Shown here piece by piece: positions 51,214 through 63,469 of a stretch of DNA of 64,000 nucleotides; position 1 is the stretch's first letter, and each line of letters starts with the position of its first letter. The position numbers and the translations under genes were made by a program. The notes beneath the pieces were generated by a model. That model was not told where the DNA came from. It did not search any database and saw only the letters and a list, made by a program, of their open reading frames with translations. This DNA is from Theobroma cacao (lineage: Eukaryota > Streptophyta > Magnoliopsida > Malvales > Malvaceae), in assembly GCF_000208745.1 (NCBI RefSeq), contig NC_030852.1, positions 2,189,927 through 2,253,926 on the forward strand, written 5' to 3'.

Positions 51214-54200
51214 TGATTCTCTTCAAAGACCATGTTACCTGTGGGTCTGGATGGGCTAGGACCAAAGCATAACCTTTTCAAAGGAAAATGTGGGTCAAAC
51301 CCAACCTACTCATAATTTATATTTATTATTGTTCAAATAATAAAAATATCTTTATATTTATGTTTTAATCATATATATATATATGTATTGAAATTAAAAT
51401 TAAAATTAAAATTTTTAATTATATACTACTTTCGAGTCAAATTCAGATTAATTTGTGTTTTAAAACATTAATTTAAAAAATGTCAAAAACATTTAATTTA
51501 ATAATAAATATATGTATTCCTCGATTTTTAAAACTGAATTCGAATATATTTATTTTAAATAAAATAATCTTATTGAAACTCAATCATCTTTGAGCGAAGT
51601 TTGTGGATTTGGCTAGTGGTGGTTAGCTTGGTCTTTTCACGAAGTTAGCTAAGGCTTGGTAAAGGCTCAAGTGGAAAAGATTTTTCAAATATTTTTAAAA
51701 TTTTTTCTTTTATTTGAAAGTAAATTTTTTTATAAATATGAAATATTTATAAATATAAAAATTATGTTGACTGTCGTAGAATGTTTTCTCGTCCGAGAAT
51801 TGCTTAGCACTAAGATGACATTATCAGAAGAGAAATTATTTGAAAGCTGCATATTTGTTGGGCGTAAGAGGAAGACCCTTTTCCTAGTTTTTTACTAACC
51901 ATCCAAAGTAAGAAAGCACAAAAGATGGAGCATCAATGTCGGATCCTGGACACGTGGCAAACACCCAATGGAACGAGAGTTGCGACGAAAAGACAGTTAG
52001 TTTCCTACTTTACCGGCTCCTTTCTCCCACCATTGTCCCTTAGAAGCCCAATGGCAAACGGAATACCAAACAATCAAGAAATGATTCAAATTCCCACTAA
52101 TTTCAAATAATTTAGAAACTTAATTAAAAAAAAAAATTTAATGTATCTCTTCCATTGACATGACACTTATACATTTAACAAAGCTTCATTGAACCTTTGA
52201 TCAACGTGCACAGCTCTACATTCCTTTTTATCTCTTTGTCTTCTTAGGTTGGACTTGTCTCAACAATTTCATGGTAATGTTTCTATGATCTAGTTTTCAT
52301 ATTCATTAATGTTTTTGACAATGTTGATGATGATCAAAGCCTTAGTTTGTGGATGGTATGATATTTAGTTTTGTATATATATGATTGTAGCATGTGAGCA
52401 TTGATAAATTCAATCCATATTTTTTCATTAACCTGAAAATCTGGACTTCCATTCACTGTTTTATCATATATTCTAGCTGAGTTCTCTAATGGGTATTGTT
52501 TCTTTGTGTGTGTGTGTGTGTGTTTTAGCTCTTCTTTTGTGATTGCAAGACATACCCAGATTTTAGCAAGGTTGTAAAATTATCAATGGCTGCTTTTTCT
52601 TTTAAGGAATTGTTAGCTTCTTTTATTCTCTGTATATCAGTCTCATTGACACATTTCTGAGATGGCTGCAATTTGTTTTTCTGAAAGATATAATCTATAA
52701 AGGGTCTTAAAGTTTTTTTGGTCTTTTGAATTTGGTATGGTTTGGTTTGCTTTACAGTTTCTTTTGATGAACACAAATTTGTCTTCAAGTCATCCCTGGC
52801 TCCATCACAGAAGTCTATGAGTTCTGCATTTAAATCTGTTGGTTGCCATTGTTATTGAGTTAAATAGCTATGCATGTCTGTTTGCCTGTGTGCAATGTAG
52901 ATTTGTGTATGCATATGAAAACCTTGATATGGATCAAGTTGTTCAAGAAATTTCACAGAAGTAATGCAAGAGTACAACCCAAAGTAAACAAGAAATTTTT
53001 CACAATAGGTCTCCTAGGACTAGAAGGATAGAAAAGCTTGACTTTATGTTTTGTTAACCTTGGTGGTTGTGGACACATTTATGGTATCACTAGGGTGGTT
53101 TAACTATCGAACTTTTTGCTATTGCTGTATCATTTATGGTTTATGGAGCTGAATTAAGATTATAGCTGAAAGGTCCAAAAGGACACTGTAAAATTGCAAA
53201 CAGAAAGGGTTGAGGAAGTTGAAATGGGCGACCAACCACCCAACAACTCCCTCTGAAGAGACAATCACACTCATCTAAGACCGTATATATTAATGTAAGA
53301 ACTTGTCTGGTTTCAGATGAAGCTTTTTATAAGAGTGTCTTTTGTACTTCTGCCAAATTTTAAGGTCAGGAAGAACATGGAACATCTCCAGTTAGTCAAT
53401 AGTACGTATATTCTGGAAGTATCAATAGGCTGACTTGGTAGCTTTTCCACACCTGATTATCAGTCTGCAAGAGAAACAAGTTTGGTATTTTGTAAAGCTA
53501 GAACTAGAATTATGTGTTCATATTGGAAAACGAGCAAAATGATGGGAGAAATCTTATGCTTGTGGATAAAAATTTCATGTTTATAAATTGTCATTGCTTT
53601 AGTGTATGCTTATCTATCCTCTTCTGGTTTCTTCTAAAATTCTCTTGATATTATCATATCGATTCCATGAACCTAGCAATGTTTGTCTGCACCAGATAGT
53701 CTTTAGTAGTCATCTGAGTTTACACCCTAAGGTGGTTTCCCTGTGTGTTATGGTCTTATAATTTCCTTTCTGAATTCTTAGGACCTTAACCAAACTTTGA
53801 CAGGGAAAGCTTTGACAGCCCAAAGTTGCAGCAACTTCGACAGTAAAGTTTAGGGGTGTTGGAAGTTGGTAAGTTTAACAACTGCTTTGATAAGTTGCTT
53901 TGCAAATCTATTAAGAATATAGTTTCCAAATTTTACTGTTATAGCAGTTAACACATACCTCCTCTTGTGACAACAGCTCAGTAGCCACAGTCTTGAGGAA
54001 ATCTGGTTTATTTGATTAATTTAGTCAAGGATCATGCACGATTTCTTGCAGAAGACAAGGTTCACAAAAGCATCATTGTTTAGTTAGTGTGCAGTTACAT
54101 CACAGTTTGCTCAAGACATCACTTATGCATGGTAACATTTTGGTTAATTTGCAAAATTCTATAAAATTCTGGCTATTAATGACTTTGTTGACTTGGTTTC

Positions 54201-54461
54201 TCTACCCTCGTTCTTTTTCTAAGAACACTGAGTTAGGCTCTGTCTCATTTGTTCTAATAGCAAACATGCACATTAATTAAAGTTAATTGTTTTTCAGGTC
54301 TACTTTATAAACGATACACAGGAGGAACCAAAAGTTCACAATTGAGCTCTAAAGAACTGTTTTTTAGCATCTGATCAGGAATTTAAGGCTGAATCACCAT
54401 GCAAAACACTCTGGAAGACTTGACATCTCAAATGTAACTGCATGTCAATGTTTTTGAAGCA
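51214..54461. other. Spacer and probable 5' region of the kinesin gene
   Basis: AT-rich until about 52100; from 52200 to 54461 the composition is more transcript-like, and it may hold untranslated leader exons of the kinesin. I could not define any. A TG microsatellite lies near 52506-52523. Confidence 0.4.
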
Positions 54462-57400
54462 ATGGCAAACAGTAATTCTGAGACTGAATGTACAGGAAGC
54501 AGATATTCTGTGTCTTTGGTTCTTTTGCACATTTTTTTTTTTAATTTGTTTGAGTGAGTGGTTTTGCTTTTGTCTTTTTCATCCTTTGCAGCCAAGCAAC
54601 GGGCAGTATTGGTCGAATGGTTGAATAGTATTCTTCCCAATCTAAGTTTGCCAATAAATGCTTCAGATGAAGAATTGAGAGCTAACTTGGTTGACGGCGC
54701 CGTTCTATGTAAAATATTGAACAGGGTTAGACCTGGTTCTGTAAATGAGGTTGTTCAACTCATTTCTTTTTTTTAGGTTCTTTTGATCACATCTTATTAT
54801 GAGTTTATTGATTTTTTATGTTGTGGATTAATTTGCATTTTTTCTCTAGGAAGGTTATCCTGAAAATTCTTCAGTGCTGCGGTCAGAAAATGTTACAAGG
54901 TTTCTGACAGCAGTGGATGAGCTAGGAATACCCAGATTTGAGGTATCAGACCTAGAAAAGGTATCCATTATTCAAATGAACTTTTTCTATAACTACTATT
55001 TAAATGAACTTTTGATTGCTTAGCCATATGGAAATATCAAATTCTAAATTCAGGAATCCATTTAATTGAAAGAGTTGAATGAATAAGTTTAACCTATGTA
55101 ATCAAAGCTTATATTGGTGCTACACAGGTATTTACATGCACTGCTTTTCGTGTGTATTCTTGACATTACCCTTTTCATTTATTATTTTTGGTTATCTGCT
55201 TCCTTGTTTATTAACCTGGCAGAATTTTAATGTTATTCTATGATCTTCCTCCCGCCCTCCCTCTCTCTGCCTCCTTCCCCCTATATCCTTCAGGGATCTA
55301 TGAAGGCTGTTGTTGACTGCCTTCTAAGACTAAAAGCACAATTTATGCCATCTGGATGTAACTTGTCCACCACTAGTACTATTACTAAACCTGGAAACAT
55401 TCATGGGGATGCATCATCCCGAGGGCCTCTCACACCATTATCTGGAGAAAAAAGGTTGAAGGCTTCCTCAGAGTCAAAATTACAACGGGCCTTGCACACT
55501 CCTTTAATGTCAGGTAGTTCTCTCTCTCTCTCTCTCTCTCTCTGCATGTGCATATGTGTGCTTGTTAATGTTGCATCTGTGATAGTTTACAAGTTTCAAG
55601 TGGTTTCAATGGTAAAAATACTATGGCAGCAGTGAAGTAATGAATGTCTAGATTAGAGACAGTTCTGGTTAACTGGCTATATATTGCTTAAGCACAAGAA
55701 TATACTAACAATGTCACACCTGCCTTATAAAATGTACTGCTAGCAGAAAGCATACACCTAACAGGTGCTGAGTTGACTTCTGATCTATTGAAACTGTATA
55801 TATATCCATTTATTTCATATTTAGTTAACACAGATATTATTTTGGTTTTTCTTGTAGTTTTAAATCTTATTTCTAGTTTATGTTTAGTACTTTTTGCGCC
55901 TTCTGCAGAACCATCAGCTGCAGGACTGCATCATGTTGGACACAAGTTCCATGAGGTGTTTCAGTTGAAACAAGGGCTGTATGCAGATCTCCCTGCAACA
56001 AAAATTTCAGAGATGATGAAATCAAACAGTTTAGATGTAACTTTTTAACATTTATTATGTTTTTACATTTCTTTTGGTTAGCCGTCTACATTTTTAATAC
56101 GCAAAAAACTTGTTATTTATCATATGGTGTATGTTTAATGCATTTTCATATTTCCTGTATGCAGAATGCCCCTACTCAGTCACTTTTAAGTGTTGTGAAT
56201 GGAATTCTGGATGAAAGTGTTGAAAGAAAGATTGGTGAAATTCCTCATGTATGGTATATGATGAAATATGGGCGTAAAATTTAAGTATTTTTATGTGCAT
56301 GTGTGTGTCATTGCAAGTAGCTTTTGTTTACATATATGCATTTGTGTGCATATGCAATTATATGGATATTTTGGTACAAGAACATGAAGACATTACCTTT
56401 GTTGCTCAGCGTGTGGCATGTCTACTGAGAAAAGTTGTGCAGGAGATTGAACGGCGTATATCAACTCAAGCAGAGCACCTAAGAACTGTAAATACTATTC
56501 CAAATCTCTTGCTTTCTATACTTTCTTCTCAGTTTCTCTCTACTGATTTAATGTAGTTTGTGGCCTGCAGCAAAACAACCTTTTCAAGGCTCGCGAGGAG
56601 AAGTACCAGTCAAGAATCAGAGTACTCGAGGCCCTTGCATCTGGAGCTGGTGAAGAGACTAAGGTGCAGAAAATAATAAAGCTAAAAAAGAGAAAAGAAT
56701 AATTAAAAGGCATTTCCCAATTTAGTGTAGATGCTGACGGATACGTGTTTAATGAACTTTTTTGTTGCAGTATGTCACGAACCAGCTTCAGCAAATAAAG
56801 GTTCGAAGAAAACAGAACATTTCTTGCTGTTCAACAGTCTTGAACTGCTTGTGTTCGATTCTCTCACAGGCATCATTATTTAGCTGTTGTTTTACGCATT
56901 CTTTATCCAGTACTTATTGGAAATCTCTAATTAGTATTATTTTGAAGGAATTTAATGAATTTACCAATCATAATCTCCACTGTACCCAGTATGTGGAGGA
57001 TCTTTCCTGCCTGCTATTTCTTGTTATGGACACTCTTTATCAGTTGGCTTTACAAAGTAAATATAATTTAAAAAAAAAAAAAAAAGTTGCAAGCTGTTTG
57101 CTAGGTGTGAGAGTGGAAAGGGAGTGCACCTTTCACTTGCCAATGAAATTAATCTCATATAATACAGATACCTTCTACACTTTGGCTTTTCTCTCATGGG
57201 ATGTTTTGCCTTTCTTGCAGACTGAGAACTCCAAAGTGCAAGAAAAACGGAAAGTTGAGGAGCAGGAGATAAAACAGTTAATGAAAGAAAATGATAAACA
57301 CAATCTTGAAATCTCAGCACTGAAGCAAGAGTTAGAAATTGCCAAAAAGATGCATGAGCAGCACTGCTTTGAAGTGGAAGCAGGGGTTAAGGGTGCCAAA

Positions 57401-60400
57401 GCAGGACTTCAGATGAGGATAAAAGAGCTTGAGTGTCTCCTTGCTGATTCAAACAATAGGGTGAAAGAGCTCGAAGTAATTTCCGAGTCAAAATGCCAAA
57501 GATGGAACATGAAAGAGAACATCTACCAAAGCTTTATGGATTTTCAGTTTGGCGCAATGAAGGTATGTATAGCTTTTTTTTTTGGGTCTTTTTTAGCTCT
57601 GTATTTTGTTCTTCAAAACATCATTCATTTTACTAATTTGTGAAAGTATTCAGGAGCTAAGGGTCACTTCTCACTCCATCAAGCAAGAAATTTTGAAAAC
57701 ACAGAAGAGCTATTCTGAGGAATTTAATTACTTAGGTGGGTTTGTTGTATGAAAGTTTTGTCAGCTTGTTTTGTTTTGTAAAAGTTCTCATAAGAAAATC
57801 TTTTCTTGTTCAGAAGTAAAGCTTAAAGCATTAGCAGATGCGGCCGAGAACTATCATGCAGTTCTTGCTGAAAACCGAAAGCTTTTTAATGAGCTTCAGG
57901 ACCTGAAAGGTGCCCATTAGTAGCTTCTCTCTGTTGGGTTCTGTCATTTTGTTTATCACTTTTTGATTTTTTTTTTTTTTTACAGGAAACATTAGAGTTT
58001 ATTGTCGAATAAGGCCATTTCTGCCTGGACAAACTGGAAAACAGACAATCATAGAAAATATTGGTGAAAATGGCCAGTTAGTTATTGCAAATCCCTCCAA
58101 GCCAGGGAAAGATGGCCAAAGATCATTCAAGTTTAATAAGGTCTTTGGTCCAGCTGCTACTCAAGGTTTTTATCTCTATCATTGTCAAATAATTATTGTT
58201 GGTTGAATAGTTCTTTGTTAGTTGATTGATACTCCTTGCAATATGAACTTGAATATGTTTTCAATGAGAAAGCATTGCAATGTCTAACTGGTAACATTCT
58301 TTAAAACAATGGCAGGGGAGGTATTTCAAGATATTCAACCATTTGTGCAATCAGTAGTTGATGGGTACAATGTATGTATATTTGCTTATGGCCAAACAGG
58401 TTCAGGGAAAACCTACACAATGGTATGAATCCCTGTATTCTTAAGCTTCATGAAGTTGCTTAAATATTTTTGAACAATCCCATTCAACATTATTTTTAAC
58501 ATTTCCAGACTGGTCCTAATGGAGCAACTGAAGAGGAATGGGGTGTTAATTATCGTGCTTTGAATTGTCTCTTCAAAATCTCTCAAAATAGAAGAAGCAC
58601 CATTCTCTATGAAGTTGGGGTTCAAATGGTCGAAATATATAATGAACAAGTGCGCGATTTATTATCAAGTGGTGGTTCTCAAAAGAAATATCCTTTTTTA
58701 AACGAGATAGATGTGCTTCAATGATGGCAGTTGGTCAACCTGTTTCAATTATATATATAAATTGTTGGCTTTTGAATGTATTCCGTTTCCAAGTGTATTT
58801 CAATAAATGTTTAAATAAAATATTCATTATTTTGGTATAGTAATCTTTGTTTTCCTTAATCTGCACAAGCTTGGGATTACAACTATCTCTCAACCTAATG
58901 GGTTAGCTGTACCTGATGCTACCATGCTCCCTGTTATATCAACCTCTGATGTATTGGATTTAATGAATATTGGACTCAAGAATAGAGCTGTTGGTGCTAC
59001 TGCTCTAAATGAAAGAAGTAGTCGCTCTCACAGGTTCGCATATCTTATATTTGAAATCATATCTTTAGTTTTCCGTGGTGACTTATGATTTAGATTTGTG
59101 GCTACAGCATTGTGACAATTCATGTTCGCGGGAAGGATTTGAAGGTTGGCACTACTTTATATGGTAATCTTCATTTGGTAGATCTAGCAGGAAGTGAAAG
59201 AGTCGATAGATCTGAGGTAACTGGAGATAGGCTTAAGGAAGCACAACATATAAACAAATCATTGTCTTCCCTTGGAGATGTAATTTTTGCTCTTGCACAA
59301 AAGAGTCCTCATGTGCCGTACAGAAATAGCAAGCTCACTCAAGTACTTCAGAGCTCTCTCGGTACTTATTTCATCTTATTCCTGAACCATCAGAAATCAC
59401 CTTCAGGTTTTAGAGTATGAAAATTTTGTTTTATTTGCTTGGAGGACACTGATGTTGTTGTTTATCTGAAATGTATTGCTTCGTAAACACATTCACTAGA
59501 TCTTCATCTATATGGTTTTATACACTCCAGGTGGTCAAGCAAAGACCCTTATGTTTGTGCAGCTCAATCCTGATGCCACTTCCTTTTCTGAAAGTATGAG
59601 TACTTTGAAGTTTGCTGAACGGGTCTCTGGAGTTGAGCTAGGTGCTGCACGAAGTAGCAAAGAGGGGAAGGATGTTAGGGAACTAATGGAGCAGGTCAGT
59701 TCCTTTGTTTTTTTTTTTTTTATTGATGTTGCATTTTTTCTCATATGGAGTTACTATTTTTAATATGTTAGGGAACAAACTTTTGTAGTTTGTTCTGAAG
59801 ATCAATAGGTATGTGAACCAATATCTCCTACGACTGCTAATAAGAATTTCAGCGAGCTGTAGAGTCTCTAGATATATTTTCCATGGATCTTCCAAGAAAA
59901 ACAAAAACTATTATACTAAAGAAACTTTTTGTGGTTGTCTTGAATTGGTTTATCAGAAGTAGCATGACGATGATGAAGATCTTTAAATTTTATCCTGCTT
60001 AGAATAAGTGTTGTTTTTTTCTTAATATACCAGCAGAGTTTACTACATCAGTTATGATTGGTATGCTTAGAAAAAAGTTAATTAAAAATAACACTAGTTT
60101 CTTAAATCCTCGTGGAATTTCAGAAACTATTCTGACATATATTAGGAGGGTCAGAGACATTGGGCTTTGGCTGGAGAAGATGAGGGCCAATGACAAGGAA
60201 GAGGCCAGAGTGACAGATCAGTTAGTGAATGATGCAATACTGTTAGATCTATGAATGCATGCTGATTATATTTTATATAACTTTCTTTTGTATATAGACT
60301 ATATATTACCTCAACAAAGCTTTCAAAATACTTCTCCGGAAACCATGCTTTTGCCTAATAATATTCTTATTTGAAGATTCTGGATATAGATCTTATTTCA

Positions 60401-62093
60401 TTTTCATTTAGAGGTTTAGAATTATTTTTTTGCAGGAATCACGCGTTATCCACTTGAATCCTCTTTTTGGCTCCTGAACAATGCTCTTGACTAATAATAT
60501 ACTTGTATTCGAAGATTATGGATAGATATCTACTTATTTCATTTTCTTTTATAGATAGATTTAGAAGAATGTTCCTGAGATTGATATGCTTTTCTAGTTG
60601 AACCCTCTTTTGTCCGTATATTCTGGGTCTAGGTATGACATGTATTCTCCACCCAGAAAGAGGGCAGTAGGATACTGGACTATTACTCAATTCATGTTAT
60701 TGTCTTCTAAGTTTAACTGGCCCTGCAGATGGCATGTCTCAAGGACACAATAGCCAAAAAGGATGAGGAGATTGAGCGGTTGCAATTACTTAAAGATCTA
60801 AAAAATGGATACCCTAGCATCAATGGTGAGCAGCATGGAACAAGCTCATTGAGGTATGGTTCTTCCTCCATTCTATAGGTGGTTCTTCTCATGAAGCCAA
60901 AACTGTCAGGTGGGAAGGCTTAGGACATACTGAGAAAGCAGCTTCTGATCATGACAACTGTTCACAGTGATAAGCATTTTGAAGCTGATTACCAGCAGTC
61001 CACGGATGACGAAAAGTTTACTGAAATATCTGATGGTAGTCTTTCTATGGGAACAGAAACTGATGACTCAGCTGAATACAGTCTTTCCCCTGAAGGCATG
61101 AATTTGGGAAAGTAAGTATTGCTTATGTTCTTACAGCTTTAAGCACCTATCTAAAATTGCACATAGTAAATTATACATAAATTAGGGAAGAAATATGCAT
61201 AAAAATGTTTATTTGATTTGCTACCCTAGCAAAGTATAGATAAATAGCTGGATTAATTAGGAGATTTGTAGTTATTATATCCAAAACTTACAAGCAGGAA
61301 GCAATTCTATGTCAAACGATGAACATATAAACAATCAAAGTCTTTATTTTCCTAGTGTATATCCCCCTTTCCAACACACACACAGAGACAGGTCCATATA
61401 TGTTTGATTACTAAGATTTTCTTTTCAAATTATTGGTATTTTCGAGTTATCCAAGTTATATATTTTGTGATGGCGACAATTGTTTAGCTGCAATTCGATT
61501 TCTTCGGCAGATTCCATAAGTGATCATATTCTTTCTTCTAATCAGCTACCCTTCTTATAAAGTCATATGATGTGGGGAACATTTGTTCTGCGTTACTTAA
61601 AACTTATCATATGAACAGATGTAGGTAACCTTTCATGCACAAATTCTTTTGAATAGTTTTTTGTTTTTGCATTTCATTTTTAAGGTCAGAACACCAAAAT
61701 ATAACCAAAGCTAAACAAGAAAAATGCAAAAAGGAAGAAGGTTAGTGGGGAGAGGGGTTCAGCTGCTCCATTCCAACATATTCTTTGGCTTGTTTTAAAC
61801 TTCAGCCCATTAAAGTGAATTTTGTGCAGGACTAAAGTAGCAACAAGGACTCGACTTCAACAAAAACTCGCACAAGGGCTAACTGCATCAAGAACAGACT
61901 CTTCGAGGGTTTCAACAAGTATATAAACTCAGAGCTCTTCCATCTTTATAATTGCTATTCTTTAAGGTGGATGAAAATTAGTAGACCTCTTCAAATGGTA
62001 TCCTACTAAAATTCTCTTCTATTGCTCCTTTCAGGCATTAAAAAGAGTGTAAGCTCCACTTCGCTCAAGCCTTCTCCGAGAAGATGGCAGTAA
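54462..62093 (+). CDS. KIN14: Kinesin-14 motor with calponin-homology domain, 22 exons, 971 aa
   Basis: Predicted minus-end-directed microtubule motor; plants have several CH-domain kinesin-14s that also bind actin. Exons: 54462-54489 (tentative), 54592-54749, 54850-54960, 55294-55513, 55909-56036, 56165-56248, 56410-56487, 56571-56663, 56771-56800, 57221-57562, 57654-57735, 57814-57909, 57986-58165, 58316-58422, 58509-58687, 58869-59033, 59108-59361, 59531-59694, 60729-60853, 60968-61111, 61830-61918 and 62035-62093. Phases close to TAA. CH domain about 11-99; coiled coil about 300-480; kinesin-14 neck just before the motor (484-833). Motor motifs intact: P-loop GQTGSGKT (569-576), switch [10 protein letters not shown] (686-694), switch [10 protein letters not shown] (717-724). 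The tail is Ser-rich. One intron is U12-type. Exon 1 depends on a good-context ATG but a poor donor. It may correspond to Arabidopsis KIN14O/P. Confidence 0.9.
55519..55543. repeat. TC microsatellite at an exon end of the kinesin gene
   Basis: About twelve TC dinucleotides start six bases after the donor GTAGTT of the exon ending at 55513, so the tract is intronic. Confidence 0.85.
58688..58868 (+). other. U12-type (minor spliceosome) intron in the kinesin gene
   Basis: The intron starts ATATCCTTTT, an exact match to the U12 5' splice consensus. It ends TTTTCCTTAATCTGCACAA, with a consensus U12 branch site TTTTCCTTAA about ten bases before the end. No GT donor near the exon end gives an in-frame join. 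The upstream exon ends in phase 2 and the downstream motif LGI needs the join AA|G, so the intron must end AA (AT-AA). Ending at the nearby AC or AG shifts frame. Confidence 0.8.
60341..60620. repeat. Diverged tandem duplication inside a kinesin intron
   Basis: The segment from AACCATGCTTTTGCCTAAT is repeated about 136 bp later as AACAATGCTCTTGACTAAT, followed in both by AATAT-CTT-TT-GAAGATT and TTATTTCATTTTC blocks. It lies in the intron between 59694 and 60729. Confidence 0.65.
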
Positions 62094-63469
62094 ATAAGAC
62101 AACAGAAGTTGCAGTTGTTCACAATTCTTGTTTATAGTCTGATACTCATCAATGGTTTTTTGACTTATACATTAGATGTCATCACAACTTTGCAGATATT
62201 ATCTCAACTCTGATAAGTTTCTGAATTCGTTCTCCTCACATAGGTTGTAGGCAGTTCTGCCTTAATTGGAATTTTGTTACAAATTTTGATACTTTTTAGT
62301 GCACTCTTCTTTCCCCTTGGATCAAAACTGTAATCGATGCTATTGGTTCATTGGAGTATGTACATACATTTGTACAAATTTGTATACATATCCTAGTGTT
62401 CTTTTCTCAATTTAGTCCAGTATCTCCTTGCTAATTCATTCTGCCTCTCAAACCTTCTGCAATCTTCAGAAAGAATGGTTTTCTATACAATCAAGTCTCA
62501 TTTTCAATATAGTTGATGATGATGCCTGCAGACGAGCAAGTGAAATCCCTTAAGATGACTACATTCAAGTTTTTGTTTCTACTGTTTGTTTGCATTTTGG
62601 TTGTTTAGTGTTGAAGGGAGGGGTGAAGATATGGACATATGGAGAAGAGGTCATGGTAGCAGTGGCCGGTTATGGCCTTATGTTAAGGTGCCATAAAGGT
62701 TAGTCTTTTAGTGGCTTGAATGCTTTCAATAGAATTAAATCTATGAATTGCAGCCATTCATTTTAGGAAATTTCTAGCACAGGTGCTATGGTTGGGAGCT
62801 TCATGTCATCTTCCTTCAAATCAAAAAGGAAGAGGGACCTTTGAAGTCCAAGACAATTTGGCTTAGAGCTTTTAGAGGCTGAGATTTTTTTTTTCTCATT
62901 TTCTTTGCATTTTCAGTAGTTTGAAAAAAGAATGGGGAATATTCAAATGAAATTTCAAAGTTCCTTAGTGTTTGTTGGATTAAGACAGTTAAAATCCAGA
63001 AAACCAAGAAAAATGTTCATAAAGGATGTGTTTGAAAAAGCTTACATTAACATGGGAATGACTTAAAAAAATAAAATAATGAAATATAAATATTTTATAG
63101 TTATCAATATAGTACGACAGGCAATATTAATAAAAAACGATTCGTATCAATAACTATATCACATTTGATTATATATCGAAAATGTATAGCACGACAAGTG
63201 TATGACCATAAAATCATCAAAGGACTTTTTAGAAGTATATAAAGAGTTGTCTTAAATGTATCTGAAAATTCTAAGCACAAAATTTCCCTGGGAAAATGAA
63301 GTTGGAGACATGTCTTTTGGGGGCTTGGTCCCATGTAGTTTTATTATGTTTTTTCCCGGATAACAACAAATTGTGTGATTTGTTTTGTGATGCAAATGCC
63401 CAATGGACAGCTACTTGTCATTAAACACCCGTGTCAAATCCTGCTTTGTATAATAATTATAATGTCATT
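62094..63469. other. Kinesin 3' UTR and spacer
   Basis: 3' untranslated region followed by AT-rich spacer. No further gene seen. Confidence 0.5.

Noticed and set aside
56293..56409. Earlier start for the kinesin exon at 56410, using the open frame from 56293
   Set aside because: No AG in the right phase, and related kinesins read EIPH directly into RVACLLRK, which the 56410 start reproduces.
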